A DNA stretch of 64,000 bases, from positions 677,058-741,057 of the forward strand of contig CP145425.1 of assembly GCA_036867785.1 (NCBI GenBank), in the 5' to 3' direction. This document shows, one piece after another, positions 55,959 to 64,000 of the stretch. The translations under genes and the position numbers were made by a program. The notes below the pieces were generated by a model. That model ran no database searches. It was not told the origin of the DNA and was given only the letters and a program-made list of their open reading frames with translations. Each line of letters begins with the position of its first letter. Within the stretch, counting starts at the first letter, position 1. This DNA comes from Plasmodiophora brassicae. Taxonomy: Eukaryota; Endomyxa: Phytomyxea; Phytomyxea; Plasmodiophorida.

Positions 55959-56045
55959 TTTATGCAACTTGACGGCATTGACACACCGCGCAGCGCGTTG
56001 CTTGATCAAGCAACGCGCTGTGTCAACGCCGTCAATTTGCATAAA
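55959..56045. repeat. Palindrome centred on TTGATCAA
   Basis: Arms of about 40 bases: TTTATGCAACTTGACGGCAT then TGACACA on the left, TGTGTCAACGCCGTCAATTT then GCATAAA on the right. The inner 26 bases GCGCGTTGCTTGA/TCAAGCAACGCGC form a perfect palindrome with no spacer. A 7-base insertion sits in the left arm. Confidence 0.9.
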
Positions 56046-57249
56046 TGCACCCCGCTGTCAGGGCTGATCCGACCTTGGTGCCCGGTCCGAAATCGGTTGG
56101 AAGGGCCGCATGTGCAAGTCGCCAAATCTGCGAGTGGTTGTCATTGCCAGCGCCCCAGCAGGGAACATGTTCGGCGCTACAACGAGCCCACGGTCCCGAA
56201 GTTCGATGCTGTCGTTCTCGATGCAGACAATGTCGACGGGCGCGCTTGACAAGGGACGCAACTTGGTGCTATGTACATGTACGTGGTGGCGGACTGCGCT
56301 TCGTTAAGGAGACACACCCGCTGTACAACGCCCTTTCCTATCTGATTATGGTTTGGCACGGTCGCGAAGGCTAGCCTATCGCATTCAAGCAAGACACGGG
56401 CGTCACGTTGAAGGCGCACACGCAGTACCTCTCCAGCAACGCGACATTGGCGACAACGTCCTCATTAATTCGGTGTGGTAAGCTGTTTCCACAGTCGTGG
56501 TGCATCAGTATCTTCGCATCGAGCAGCAGAACCTGCTGTAAGTTCGTCAGAACCAGGACACCAAGCTACGACGTGGTTCTTCGCTGTGCTGGTCGCCGCA
56601 CGATAGGCCAGCTACCCTGCAACAGTACTTACCCCTGACCTTCCAATGTACATCTCCTTTCCGATGAAGTTAAATCCTCACTCGCCGTTCATCCTCTCTT
56701 TCGACGCCACAAGCACCCTCCCGCCCCTCGGCACCAGCATATTCGTGCGGCACACGATGGCGGATCGATCGGGCGACGCATCGTCCTTCCGTCCACGTGC
56801 CGTCGTCACGGGGGGCGACGCCCCAATGCGGTGCGAAGGTTGGCCGCCGCCGGCGCCGCGCGCCACCAACAGACGATAATGCTGGCGTACCAAGCCTCCG
56901 CCGACATGCCCATTTTCGCATGCGGGCGGCCCGGGCTTCTCGGTTGAGTAAGTACACTCTATTGTCGACAATCGTGCCATGGTTCTTGCGCCAACAACAT
57001 CTGGCCGCAGAGCCCCATCTGTGGTGGCCGACGGGCCACCATCGTCATCGACCAACAACCTGCATGTCCGGCGTTGGCGTGCCCGATACCGACATGCGCT
57101 TGGCACTGCCCTCGGACATGATGGCGACCTGAAGTGCCTGACTAGTGGCCTCGGAGCGCCTGACTGGTAGCCTCGGAGCGACGCTCACAACCTTCCTGGC
57201 CAGGTCTGTCCACACGGACTTTCACTCCAGTTTGACGTGGGCGGCCATC
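56046..57249. other. Gene-free stretch before the kinase gene
   Basis: About 1.2 kb with no recognisable gene. A GC-rich patch (56690-56900) opens Arg-rich frames on both strands that look like composition artefacts. Immediately before the kinase, a 23-24-bp direct repeat (CCTGACTAGTGGCCTCGGAG / CCTGACTGGTAGCCTCGGAG) lies at about 57138-57178 and may be promoter-proximal. Confidence 0.5.
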
Positions 57250-58384
57250 ATGTCGCAGTCTTTGGAGGAGCTATTCAAGCAGCGCGACGCCGACGCCGTG
57301 GCCGCGAACAGGGCCGTGTGGGACGCCAACCCCGATGACCCGCGCCTGCCCCACATGGAGCGCGTCGCCGACCGCGCCGGTGCTGCCCGCGACGCTGCCC
57401 TGGCCGCCCTCCAGGCCGTTCGCCCGGTCGGTACGTAGACCGGCTACACGCCATTTCCGCCCGTTTTGCTAAATCCAGTGTATAGACGAGAGCATTCGCG
57501 ATCGCCTGCGACGGCTCAACGTCCGGGTCACAACCAGAGACCTTAATTTCTTAATTGACAAGGACGTTGCCGCATATGGCGAGCTGCGCCATTCGGATCG
57601 GAACGAGGCCGAGCGAATCCTAACCAAGGCGCGGTCTCAATTCATCACGACGGACCGTTTCTACATTGGCGAAACGCACGGATTCATTTTGGACGGCGTG
57701 CTCCCAGTCGCTGGCCAAGCGATGTCTTGGTTGTTCTATGCGTACGGAACCGGCGATGGCGTCGTGCGGGTCGCAAAGCGGTATTCCGTGGCGGCTCAGG
57801 AAGACTATGAGCGTGAGGTCAAGGCAGCCGAGACGATCGGGCAGCATGCAAGCATCGTGCAGGTTGAGGCATCGTTTCGCCACAACGGCTTCGGCTATAT
57901 CATTATGCCGTTTTTTCCACGAAGTGCATCGGATCTCCTGTCGGTGTGCAAACCTCCAGCCACTGTTCCACGCTCTATAACCCGCTCCATTGGCGAAGCT
58001 GTCGCCAATGCGCTTCTGTTTATGCACGAGAAGAACATTTGCCACTGTGATGTGAAACCAGCCAACATCATGCTCACCGACCATCGTGAAATGCTTCCGG
58101 TTCTTGTTGACCTCGGATCCGCCGTTCGCAGTGGCGATGCCTTGGTCGAACAGACCGTGTCATTCGCCCTGGACTTCCAGACGCCACATGCCATGCCGGA
58201 ACTCGATTGGACGTGCTTGGGAAGCACTATCTGCATGCTACTCGGCCTGGAGATTCAAGACGCCACCCGGCGGTCCATGGTCGATATGCTCCGCTTCATT
58301 CAGGACCCGGCCGCTCATCTGGCCATTAATTGCTTGGAGAACAACGTTGCCCGCCTGCGTCAAAATGTCGCGCCGCCGCCCTGA
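57250..58384 (+). CDS. Divergent protein kinase
   Basis: Two exons, 57250-57430 and 57486-58384, with a 55-nt phase-1 intron (GTACGT...TAG): 359 residues. Exon 1 (MSQSLEELFKQRDADAVAAN) and the start of exon 2 form a charged helical N-terminal region of ~120 residues. The kinase domain has VVRVAKRYS (putative Lys), EREVKAAETIGQHASIV (alpha-C Glu), a hinge YIIMPFFPRSASDLL, catalytic loop HCDVKPANIML (Asp and Asn kept; HCD instead of HRD) and DLGSAV in place of DFG. The activation loop is short and the C-lobe reduced (ELDWTCLGSTICMLLGLE). Catalysis is possible but the fold is minimal. It is the only apparently intact gene in the last 15 kb, with less extreme GC than the proximal genes. Confidence 0.82.
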
Positions 58385-58403
58385 ACAGAACGGCTGTCCC
58401 TGA

Positions 58404-58456
58404 AGCCGTCGCCGCCGTGCAACGCAGTGTTATTGCGTTGCACGGCGGCGACGGCT
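58404..58456. terminator. Perfect 23-bp stem-loop 20 bases after the kinase stop codon
   Basis: AGCCGTCGCCGCCGTGCAAC with three more bases pairs perfectly with its complement across a 7-base loop (GTGTTAT). Its position in the 3' flank suggests an RNA 3'-end structure, but a mobile-element terminal repeat or a fold-back scar is equally possible. The type assigned is a best guess. Confidence 0.6.
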
Positions 58457-58488
58457 GAGTTACGGGTGTGAACAGGCTGTCCGATACC

Positions 58489-58495
58489 TTTAGGG
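58489..58495 (+). repeat. Single telomere-like TTTAGGG at the 3' end of LINE B
   Basis: One CTTTAGGG-type unit lies at the boundary between the kinase 3' flank and the LINE B 3' UTR. Alone it could be chance. It is reported because LINE C has the same arrangement, with more repeat sequence, at its 3' end. Confidence 0.45.
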
Positions 58496-59966
58496 ACTTC
58501 TGTAATGTATTATGAATACATGGCTAATGCGTCTGAGAGATCGGCGTTTACGGGCAGGGCAGGGGCAGGCGTGGGTCGAATGACAGGAGCGGCGGGGTGC
58601 GCCGCATTCACGGCGGGCGCCATGACTGCGCGCGGCGCTCTAAGACGGCCGCACTGTGCCCATCTAGTGGCGACGGGACGCGGCCGGGCGGCGATGCAGG
58701 CGACGGCGCGTCGTCGGAGGGCGACATGCATGCTTCATGCTCCGGTCCAGCATTGACTTCCGTCGACCGACCGACGGCGTTAGCAATACAGCGAAGGACG
58801 ATGGCCGTCATCATCATCGTCGGCGTGTGATGCTGGACGCGTCGACGATGTCGGGCGGCGGCGTCTCTGCCTGGGTCGGCGGTATCATCTTCGGGCATGA
58901 TGGCGGCCTCCTCATGGTCGTCGTTCGCAATGCTGCCCCCGGCAGGGTCGGCGACGTCGTGTTCGCGATCGGCCGGCACGGGATCGTCACGGGGGCGACC
59001 GGGTGGTCCTGCGTCCGCACCGCCCAGGAACCCGACCAGTGCAGGGTCGTCGAGGACATGTTCGGCGACTTCAACGGCGACTCGCGCGTTCTCGTTGTCC
59101 TCATCATCGCTGATCTCGTTCCATAGCGTCGCGTCCAGGCCAGCAAGCGCAGCGACGCCCTGAGCGGAGATGGCGAACGACTCGCCGCGGATGCAGCGGG
59201 CGGCAACGGCGCGGATGAACATGCCGAGGACGGCCAGCCAGCGTCGCTGGCGATCGCTCACCCGAAACGTCGGGTCGCGCGGATCCGGCATGCGGCGCGG
59301 TCGTAGACGGCCGTCTTCTCTGGCGGGCGGCGCCGTCAGGCGTGCGTAATCGTTGAGCTGGATGGCGACGTAGTCGATGGCGACGCCCGTGTCCGCCCTG
59401 TTGAGGTGCAGGGCACGGATGCGCCAGTCGATGATTGGCCTGAGCAGGCGCGACGATTCAGTGCACCTGGCAGCAATGTGATACCTCGAGAGGTTCTTGT
59501 CGTTGCACGCCCGGCACTGGGCGTTCGAGCCCGGTATGCGGTTCGTGACCCATGAAGCCACCGCATATGCGTCGTCGCCCGAGTGGTACGCCGCCGGGAA
59601 CGGGAGGTTATACGGCTGCAGCTGCAGGCGCATCAGCTTGCAGGACGCATCAGCGGCAGCCCACGTGTGCAGCTCGAGCGCTTGCAGCAGGGCGTCTTGC
59701 CGATCGGGCAGGCGTGGGCGCTTCCGCGTCGGGCGGCCGGCTTCGGCGTCGGCGAGTTCTTCACGGGCGCGTTGCTCGCGGGCGTCGACCTGGCCGTTCC
59801 TGTAGATGGCGGTTGCGTCCGCGTAGACCTTGCAGCCCTTCAGCATCATGTTGAATCGGCTGCGCGGGTTGCTGAGCGCCCAGCGCGTGACGCGGACCAG
59901 GAACGGGACGCGATCGCCATCCTTGATCTGCTCCGACCACGTGATCTGCTTGAACGCGAACCGGGC
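58496..59966 (-). mobile_element. LINE B: 5'-truncated non-LTR retrotransposon, C-terminal part only
   Basis: It starts abruptly at the telomere-side end inside ORF2 (after ITWSEQIKDGD-type sequence) and continues in one open frame from 59849 to 58608 through the CCHC domain (CRACNDKNLSRYHIAARC), VASWVTNRIPG and the 3' end region SDRQRRWLAVLGMFIRAV, into an acidic C-terminus and a ~110-bp 3' UTR. Same subfamily as LINE A. The endonuclease and RT are missing through 5' truncation, which is usual for LINEs. Confidence 0.9.
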
Positions 59967-59980
59967 TTTAGGGTTTTAGG
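59967..59980 (+). repeat. Interstitial telomeric repeat between LINE B and LINE C
   Basis: TTTAGGGTTTTAGG sits exactly between the 5' truncation point of LINE B and the 3' end of LINE C, in the same orientation as the terminal array. Confidence 0.92.
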
Positions 59981-62900
59981 AAATTCTCGTTTATTTGCCG
60001 TTGTTCAGGCGGCGAATGAATGCTAGGCGACGCCCGGCGTCGCTCGGAAGCGATGCCGGGTCGACAGCGGGGACCAGTCGCCCGAGCAGCTGATGATTGT
60101 GCGCACTGCGCCGCTCAGCCAAATATGGCGAGCGGCGGCAGTGCGGTGCTCGGCGCGCGATGCGATCGTGTCGCATGGCGCTGGTCGTGATGGAAATTGG
60201 AAGAGTTGGTGCCGTGCTGCGTCGGGTCGGGGGCGCCGTCACAGTGGTAGGTGGGCGCCCGACCGCGCGGAGCAGCACGGCCTGATCTTGAGGAGCTAGG
60301 GGAACGGTCTCGGCGGCGCACGCTCAGGGGAGCGGCGCGGGCGGCGGGGCGATCACGGCGGGTGCCAGCGTGGGCTGGCATTGCCGGACGCCCGGTCTTG
60401 TGCGTCGTCGTCGTCATCATCATCGGCGGGCGCGTGCCTGTGACGGTACGGCCGCAGGCGGGCCGGCTCGACGATGTCTTGCGCCGGGCGCGGGACGGGA
60501 TCGGCGGCAACGGACGACACCAGCAGCAGCAGCAGCGCGGCCGGCACCAGCCTGAACAGCAGGTCGACGCGGCGGTCTGGCTCGTGCTGGACGTTCTCGA
60601 TGACGGCTTCGGCGGCGGCGACGGCGGCGGCGGCGGCTGCGTTGTCGGGTTCGTCTTGCAGATCGGGCTCGATGAACGCGATGCTGTGCGGGCCGGCCAG
60701 CGCGGCGACGCCCTGGGCCGAAATCGACAACGGCGCCCCGTGCAGGCACTTGGCAACGGTCGCCCGGATCACCGTGCCCAGCACGTGCATCCACCGGCGC
60801 TGGCGGTCAGACAACCGGAAGGTCGGATCTTTCCAGGTCGGCATGATGCAGGGCACCGTCGTCGAGTCGGCCGCCTCGGGTTCGCTTCGCATCAATACGT
60901 CGTAGTCGTGCAGTTGCAGCGCCACGTAGTCCATCGCGTTCTTGTAGTCGGCCCGCCCAGGATGCATCAGCCGAACCCGCCAATCAATCAGCGGGTGCAG
61001 CAGGTGCATGGACGCGACGCAACGTGCCAGGTGGAACCGCGACGTCGGGTACCGGCCGTCGCAGCCCTGGCACGGGATCTGGCAGCCCGGGTACCGGTTG
61101 CAGATCCAGGAGAGGACAGCGTACGCGTCCTCGCCGGCACAACGCGCCACGGGATGCGGCTGGTTGTACGGCTGGACTTGCAGCGGCATGAGTTTCTCCC
61201 TTGCGCCGGCCCACGTCAGCTGATGCAGCGCCTGGAGCAGGGCGTCCTCCCTCGTCGGCAGCGGCGGCAGCTTTGGTACACGTCGGCCCCTATCACGACA
61301 CGCGTCAATCACCCGTTGGCGCTCGCGTCGCGCCGGCGCACCGGCCGCCCACAGCTGGTTGCAGCGTGCGAGCACCGGGCACCGGCGCGTGATCTTCACG
61401 ATGTTGCTGTGTCGATCCGCGAGCGCCCGCTTGGCCGTGAACGGCAGGAACTGCACGTTCTGGCCGACGATCAGCAGCGCGTCCGTCGGGACGGACGCCG
61501 CAAACGACTCCAGCTTGAAGAGACGGGTCGCGCGCAGCTTCGCCTGACGCGCGGCCGCCGGCGGGATGCCGGCTGCACGCAGCATCAGGACGTTGCCGCG
61601 CACGATGCTGCGGTTCCCGAAGGCCATTGCCACCGACGACTTCATCAACGAGTCCATGCCCGCGAGCGACGCTTTCGAATGATCCGAGAAGGCCAGGCCG
61701 TACTCGGCGCGGGCGCGAACCCAGCAGAAAATGAGCAGTCGCTTGCGGGCCAGGGACAGGTGCTTGGTCGCCAGGGCGCCGGTCCGTCCGATCGCCATCA
61801 GCAGCGACTTGGCCTTCCCCGTCCGGTCCTGGAGCTGGGCATCGTGGGCGAAATCACCGCCACGCATCACCATGCCCAGGAACTTGGTCGGGGACGCCAG
61901 GTCGGCCTCGTCCGGGATCTCGTCCCCGTTGACAGTGAACGTCGCGCCGCGCCGGTCCCTCGTCACCTGCGACTTCCTCGCGTTAAACACGAACCGATGC
62001 CGGCGGGCGTACTCCTCGCAGTAGTCCAGCATCCGCTGCGCGACGTCGTCCGACAACGCGTACAGAGACGTGTCGTCGGCGAACATCTGCGCAGGGACCG
62101 GCTGGCCGTACAGCGAGGGTGCAACGCGCCCGAAGACGCGGCACAGCCCGGCCGGCAGGTCGTCGATCTGGATGTTGAAGAGGAACGGGGACAGCACGGC
62201 GCCCTGGAAGACGCCGACCAGCACGTCGATCGCGCTCGACAGCTGCCCGTCCAGCATCACCTGGAACGTGCATCCGTCGAACAGCGACTGGACGACAGCG
62301 ACAACGTGAGCGGGGACGCCGCGCGCCAGCAACTTCTCGTAGACGAGCTGCCGCTCGGTCGTGTCGAACGCCTTCTGGATGTCCAGGAGGATCGTCGTGA
62401 CCGGCTGCTTCAGCCGCCGGTACTTGTCGATCAGCTCGCTGGCGACCCAGATCGCCTCCGGACACCCGATCCCGTCCTGGAACCCGAACTGGAGGCGGTG
62501 CACGCGCAGCCAGTCACGCGACTGCATCAGCCAGACGAGGCAGCGCTCGTACGTCTTCCGCAGGTGCGACTGGAGCGCGATGCCCCGCCAGCTGCCCGGG
62601 TCCATGGAATCGCAGTCCTTCTTCAGCAACGGCTTCATGAAGGCCGACTTCCACGCCGACGGCACCAGCTGAAGCGCGTAGAAGACGACGAACATGGCCG
62701 AGATCCATTGCGAGGCAGCCTCCGTGTCGCCTTTGAACACGTCGAGCGGCAGGTTGTCCGGGCCAATGCCCTTCATCCAGGCCTGCCGTCCGATCGCGCT
62801 CGCGACGGCGCCGGGGCTGAACGCGCCGGCCTCTTCTGGGTCCAGGTCGGCGGGGCGGCACGGTCGGCGGTAGTCGACTCGATCGGGAGCATCGGCGTCG

Positions 62901-63580
62901 CGGTCGAACACGTCGCGATACTTGTCGGCAAACTGCTCGAGCGACGGGCGCTGCGACGGCCGCAGCTCGGCCGACTGGGCGAACACGCGGCGCATCTTGG
63001 AGAGGAAGAAGCCCAGATCGACCGTCTGCATGGCGCGCCAGTCGACCGGCATGACCCGCGTGTGGCCTCGCCGGGACTGGTCGCGCCGCCAGCAGGCCCG
63101 CCGCTCGACCGTCGTCCGGATCACGTCCATCGAGTAGTCGTACAACGCGTCGATGGCGCCCTGCATGGCCTGGCGGTCGCCGTTGACCAGGTCGTCGGCG
63201 TCGGCGGCCGCCTGCCGCCACATGCTCAGTAGATGGTTGTAGCAGGGGTGGAGCAGCTCGGCCAGCAGGGGACCCGTCTCCTCGTCGGCAAACAGCCGGC
63301 GAGCCCACGACCAGCGCTTGGGGTCGGACAGATCCGGTGGGTCCAGATCGAGTCGCGTCAACAGTAGGCGGTGGCCGGTCGAGTGGGGCGGGTCCGTGAT
63401 CGTCAGCGAGGCGTCGACGCCCGCGGAGACGAGCGAGAAATCGACAATCGATCGCCCGCCGCGTCCGTCCAGGTACGTGTACCGCGTCGGCTCGTAACGC
63501 AGGTCAGCGTTCAGCAGCTGCAGGGCGTTCGCGCCGGCAAAGTCGTGGACGACCTCGCCCCGGGCATCAGACTGGTGGTC
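59981..63580 (-). mobile_element. LINE C: telomere-abutting non-LTR retrotransposon, 5'-truncated within the endonuclease
   Basis: Its 3' end rests on the interstitial telomeric repeat and its 5' end passes straight into the terminal TTTTAGGG array. Remaining content: the last ~75 residues of the endonuclease, the whole RT and C-terminal CCHC part, then a ~370-bp 3' UTR. The frame is open over its entire length, so it is the youngest of the three copies. It belongs to the same family as LINE A/B but a different subfamily. Confidence 0.93.
60353..63580 (-). CDS. LINE C ORF2: endonuclease tail, reverse transcriptase, CCHC domain (5'-truncated, otherwise intact)
   Basis: Open for about 1075 residues. 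It starts mid-domain in the endonuclease (LLNADLRYEPTRYTYLDGRG; RSIVDFSLVSAG). RT blocks: IGRQAWMKGIGPDNLPLDVF, GSWRGIALQSHLRKTYERCL, FQDGIGCPEAIWVASELIDK, TILLDIQKAFDTTERQ (catalytic Asp), DGQLSSAIDVLVGVFQGAVL, AQMFADDTSLYALS (FADD box). The C-terminal domain has CQGCDGRYPTSRFHLARC (CCHC) and AVLSWICNRYPGC. No start codon of its own remains upstream; the first Met is at 63361. It could not make a full-length ORF2 protein. Confidence 0.92.
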   Translation of the reverse strand, partial: DHQSDARGEVVHDFAGANALQLLNADLRYEPTRYTYLDGRGGRSIVDFSLVSAGVDASLTITDPPHSTGHRLLLTRLDLDPPDLSDPKRWSWARRLFADEETGPLLAELLHPCYNHLLSMWRQAAADADDLVNGDRQAMQGAIDALYDYSMDVIRTTVERRACWRRDQSRRGHTRVMPVDWRAMQTVDLGFFLSKMRRVFAQSAELRPSQRPSLEQFADKYRDVFDRDADAPDRVDYRRPCRPADLDPEEAGAFSPGAVASAIGRQAWMKGIGPDNLPLDVFKGDTEAASQWISAMFVVFYALQLVPSAWKSAFMKPLLKKDCDSMDPGSWRGIALQSHLRKTYERCLVWLMQSRDWLRVHRLQFGFQDGIGCPEAIWVASELIDKYRRLKQPVTTILLDIQKAFDTTERQLVYEKLLARGVPAHVVAVVQSLFDGCTFQVMLDGQLSSAIDVLVGVFQGAVLSPFLFNIQIDDLPAGLCRVFGRVAPSLYGQPVPAQMFADDTSLYALSDDVAQRMLDYCEEYARRHRFVFNARKSQVTRDRRGATFTVNGDEIPDEADLASPTKFLGMVMRGGDFAHDAQLQDRTGKAKSLLMAIGRTGALATKHLSLARKRLLIFCWVRARAEYGLAFSDHSKASLAGMDSLMKSSVAMAFGNRSIVRGNVLMLRAAGIPPAAARQAKLRATRLFKLESFAASVPTDALLIVGQNVQFLPFTAKRALADRHSNIVKITRRCPVLARCNQLWAAGAPARRERQRVIDACRDRGRRVPKLPPLPTREDALLQALHQLTWAGAREKLMPLQVQPYNQPHPVARCAGEDAYAVLSWICNRYPGCQIPCQGCDGRYPTSRFHLARCVASMHLLHPLIDWRVRLMHPGRADYKNAMDYVALQLHDYDVLMRSEPEAADSTTVPCIMPTWKDPTFRLSDRQRRWMHVLGTVIRATVAKCLHGAPLSISAQGVAALAGPHSIAFIEPDLQDEPDNAAAAAAVAAAEAVIENVQHEPDRRVDLLFRLVPAALLLLLVSSVAADPVPRPAQDIVEPARLRPYRHRHAPADDDDDDDAQDRASGNASPRWHPP

Positions 63581-64000
63581 TTTTAGGGTTTTTTAGGGGT
63601 TTTAGGGTTTTTTAGGGTTTTAGGGTTTTTTAGGGGCTTTAGGGTTTTTAGGGCTTAGGGTTTTTTAGGGTTTTTAGGGTTTTAGGGTTTTAGGGTTTAG
63701 GGTTTTAGGGTTTTAGGGTTTTAGGGTTTTAGGGTTTTAGGGTTTTAGGGTTTTAGGGTTTTAGGGTTTTAGGGTTTTAGGGTTTTAGGGTTTTAGGGTT
63801 TTAGGGTTTTAGGGTTTTAGGGTTTTAGGGTTTTAGGGTTTTAGGGTTTTAGGGTTTTAGGGTTTTAGGGTTTTAGGGTTTTAGGGTTTTAGGGTTTTAG
63901 GGTTTTAGGGTTTTAGGGTTTTAGGGTTTTTAGGGTTTTAGGGTTTTAGGGTTTTAGGGTTTTTTAGGGTTTAGGGTTTTAGGGTTTTAGGGTTTTAGGG
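63581..64000 (+). repeat. Telomere: TTTTAGGG array at the chromosome end
   Basis: About 420 bases of TTTTAGGG repeats run to the window end, G-rich strand 5' to 3' toward the end as in a right telomere. The first ~120 bases next to LINE C are irregular (TTTTTTAGGG, TTTTAGGGG, GCTTAGGG variants); the distal part is nearly uniform apart from a few variant units. The octamer TTTTAGGG is known from Chlamydomonas and some apicomplexans, among others. Confidence 0.97.

Noticed and set aside
46900-57100. Many 60-200-residue open frames in the subtelomeric region
   Set aside because: They are on both strands, overlapping, without family resemblance, and coincide with repeat copies.
60251-63232. A 993-residue plus-strand frame opposite LINE C
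   Set aside because: It is a shadow of the long intact RT frame; Arg/Val/Gln-rich with no domains.
1-64000. tRNA, rRNA or other structured RNA genes
   Set aside because: No T-arm GGTTCGAATCC-type box or rRNA-like stretch was recognised by eye. A covariance-model scan would be needed to exclude them firmly.

Overview
This is the right-hand end of a eukaryotic chromosome. The last ~420 bases are a TTTTAGGG telomeric array reading toward the window end. The gene-rich part is strongly GC-rich and very compact: short spliceosomal introns (the ones resolved here run from ~50 to ~90 nt), neighbouring genes tens to a few hundred bases apart, and GT...AG splice sites with many GTACG donors. Mitochondrial-type HSP60 and ribosome recycling factor, NPC1, CD36/LIMP-2, profilin, SLU7 and Nup155 indicate a free-living unicellular eukaryote with ordinary mitochondria. 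The CD36 protein and the GPS-bearing seven-TM receptor suggest (inference only) a holozoan/opisthokont, amoebozoan or apusozoan relative. The species is not identified.

Layout. 1-2.9 kb: the 5' part of an LTR (Ty3/gypsy-like) element on the minus strand, cut by the window edge. 3.3-41 kb: host genes. In order: LRR-mucin surface protein (-), CD36/LIMP-2 protein (-), ribosomal protein eL15 (+), GPR107/108-like seven-TM protein (-), mitochondrial ribosome recycling factor (+), profilin-like protein (-), SNAP-25-like Qbc SNARE (-), an ankyrin plus ABC1/UbiB-kinase protein (-), HSP60 (-), NPC1 (+), SLU7 (+), Nup155 (-), an isochorismatase-fold hydrolase (+), a giant GH18-REJ-GPS-7TM-SH3 receptor (-) and an unrecognised membrane protein (+). 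41.3-46.6 kb: broken pieces, with a berberine-bridge-type oxidase tail and a tRNase Z fragment on either side of a decayed non-LTR retrotransposon (LINE A). 46.5-57.2 kb: gene-poor subtelomere made of diverged copies of a recurring sequence family, with long inverted repeats and a tandem duplication. 57.2-58.4 kb: one isolated protein-kinase gene. 58.5-63.6 kb: two 5'-truncated LINEs (B and C), head to tail, separated by TTTAGGGTTTTAGG. Then the telomere.

Two items stand out. First, the 1905-residue receptor model at 32952-39016 carries two tandem chitinase-like (GH18) domains. Both have lost the catalytic glutamate. They are followed by an REJ-like region, a GPS autoproteolysis site, about seven TM helices and a cytoplasmic SH3 domain. 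It looks like a glycan-sensing adhesion-type receptor. Second, the chromosome end seems to have grown by LINE addition: each LINE has its 3' end proximal, sits on telomere-like sequence, is cut off at its 5' end and is followed directly by telomere repeat. This is the pattern expected if the chromosome end primes reverse transcription and telomerase then caps the product.

Membrane traffic and sterol/lipid handling are well represented among the host genes (CD36/LIMP-2, NPC1, GPR107-like, SNAP-25-like, ABC1-kinase). No operon-like logic is expected or claimed; several gene pairs share short divergent promoters or converge within tens of bases. All exon models were spliced by eye from reading-frame continuity and family resemblance, without RNA evidence.
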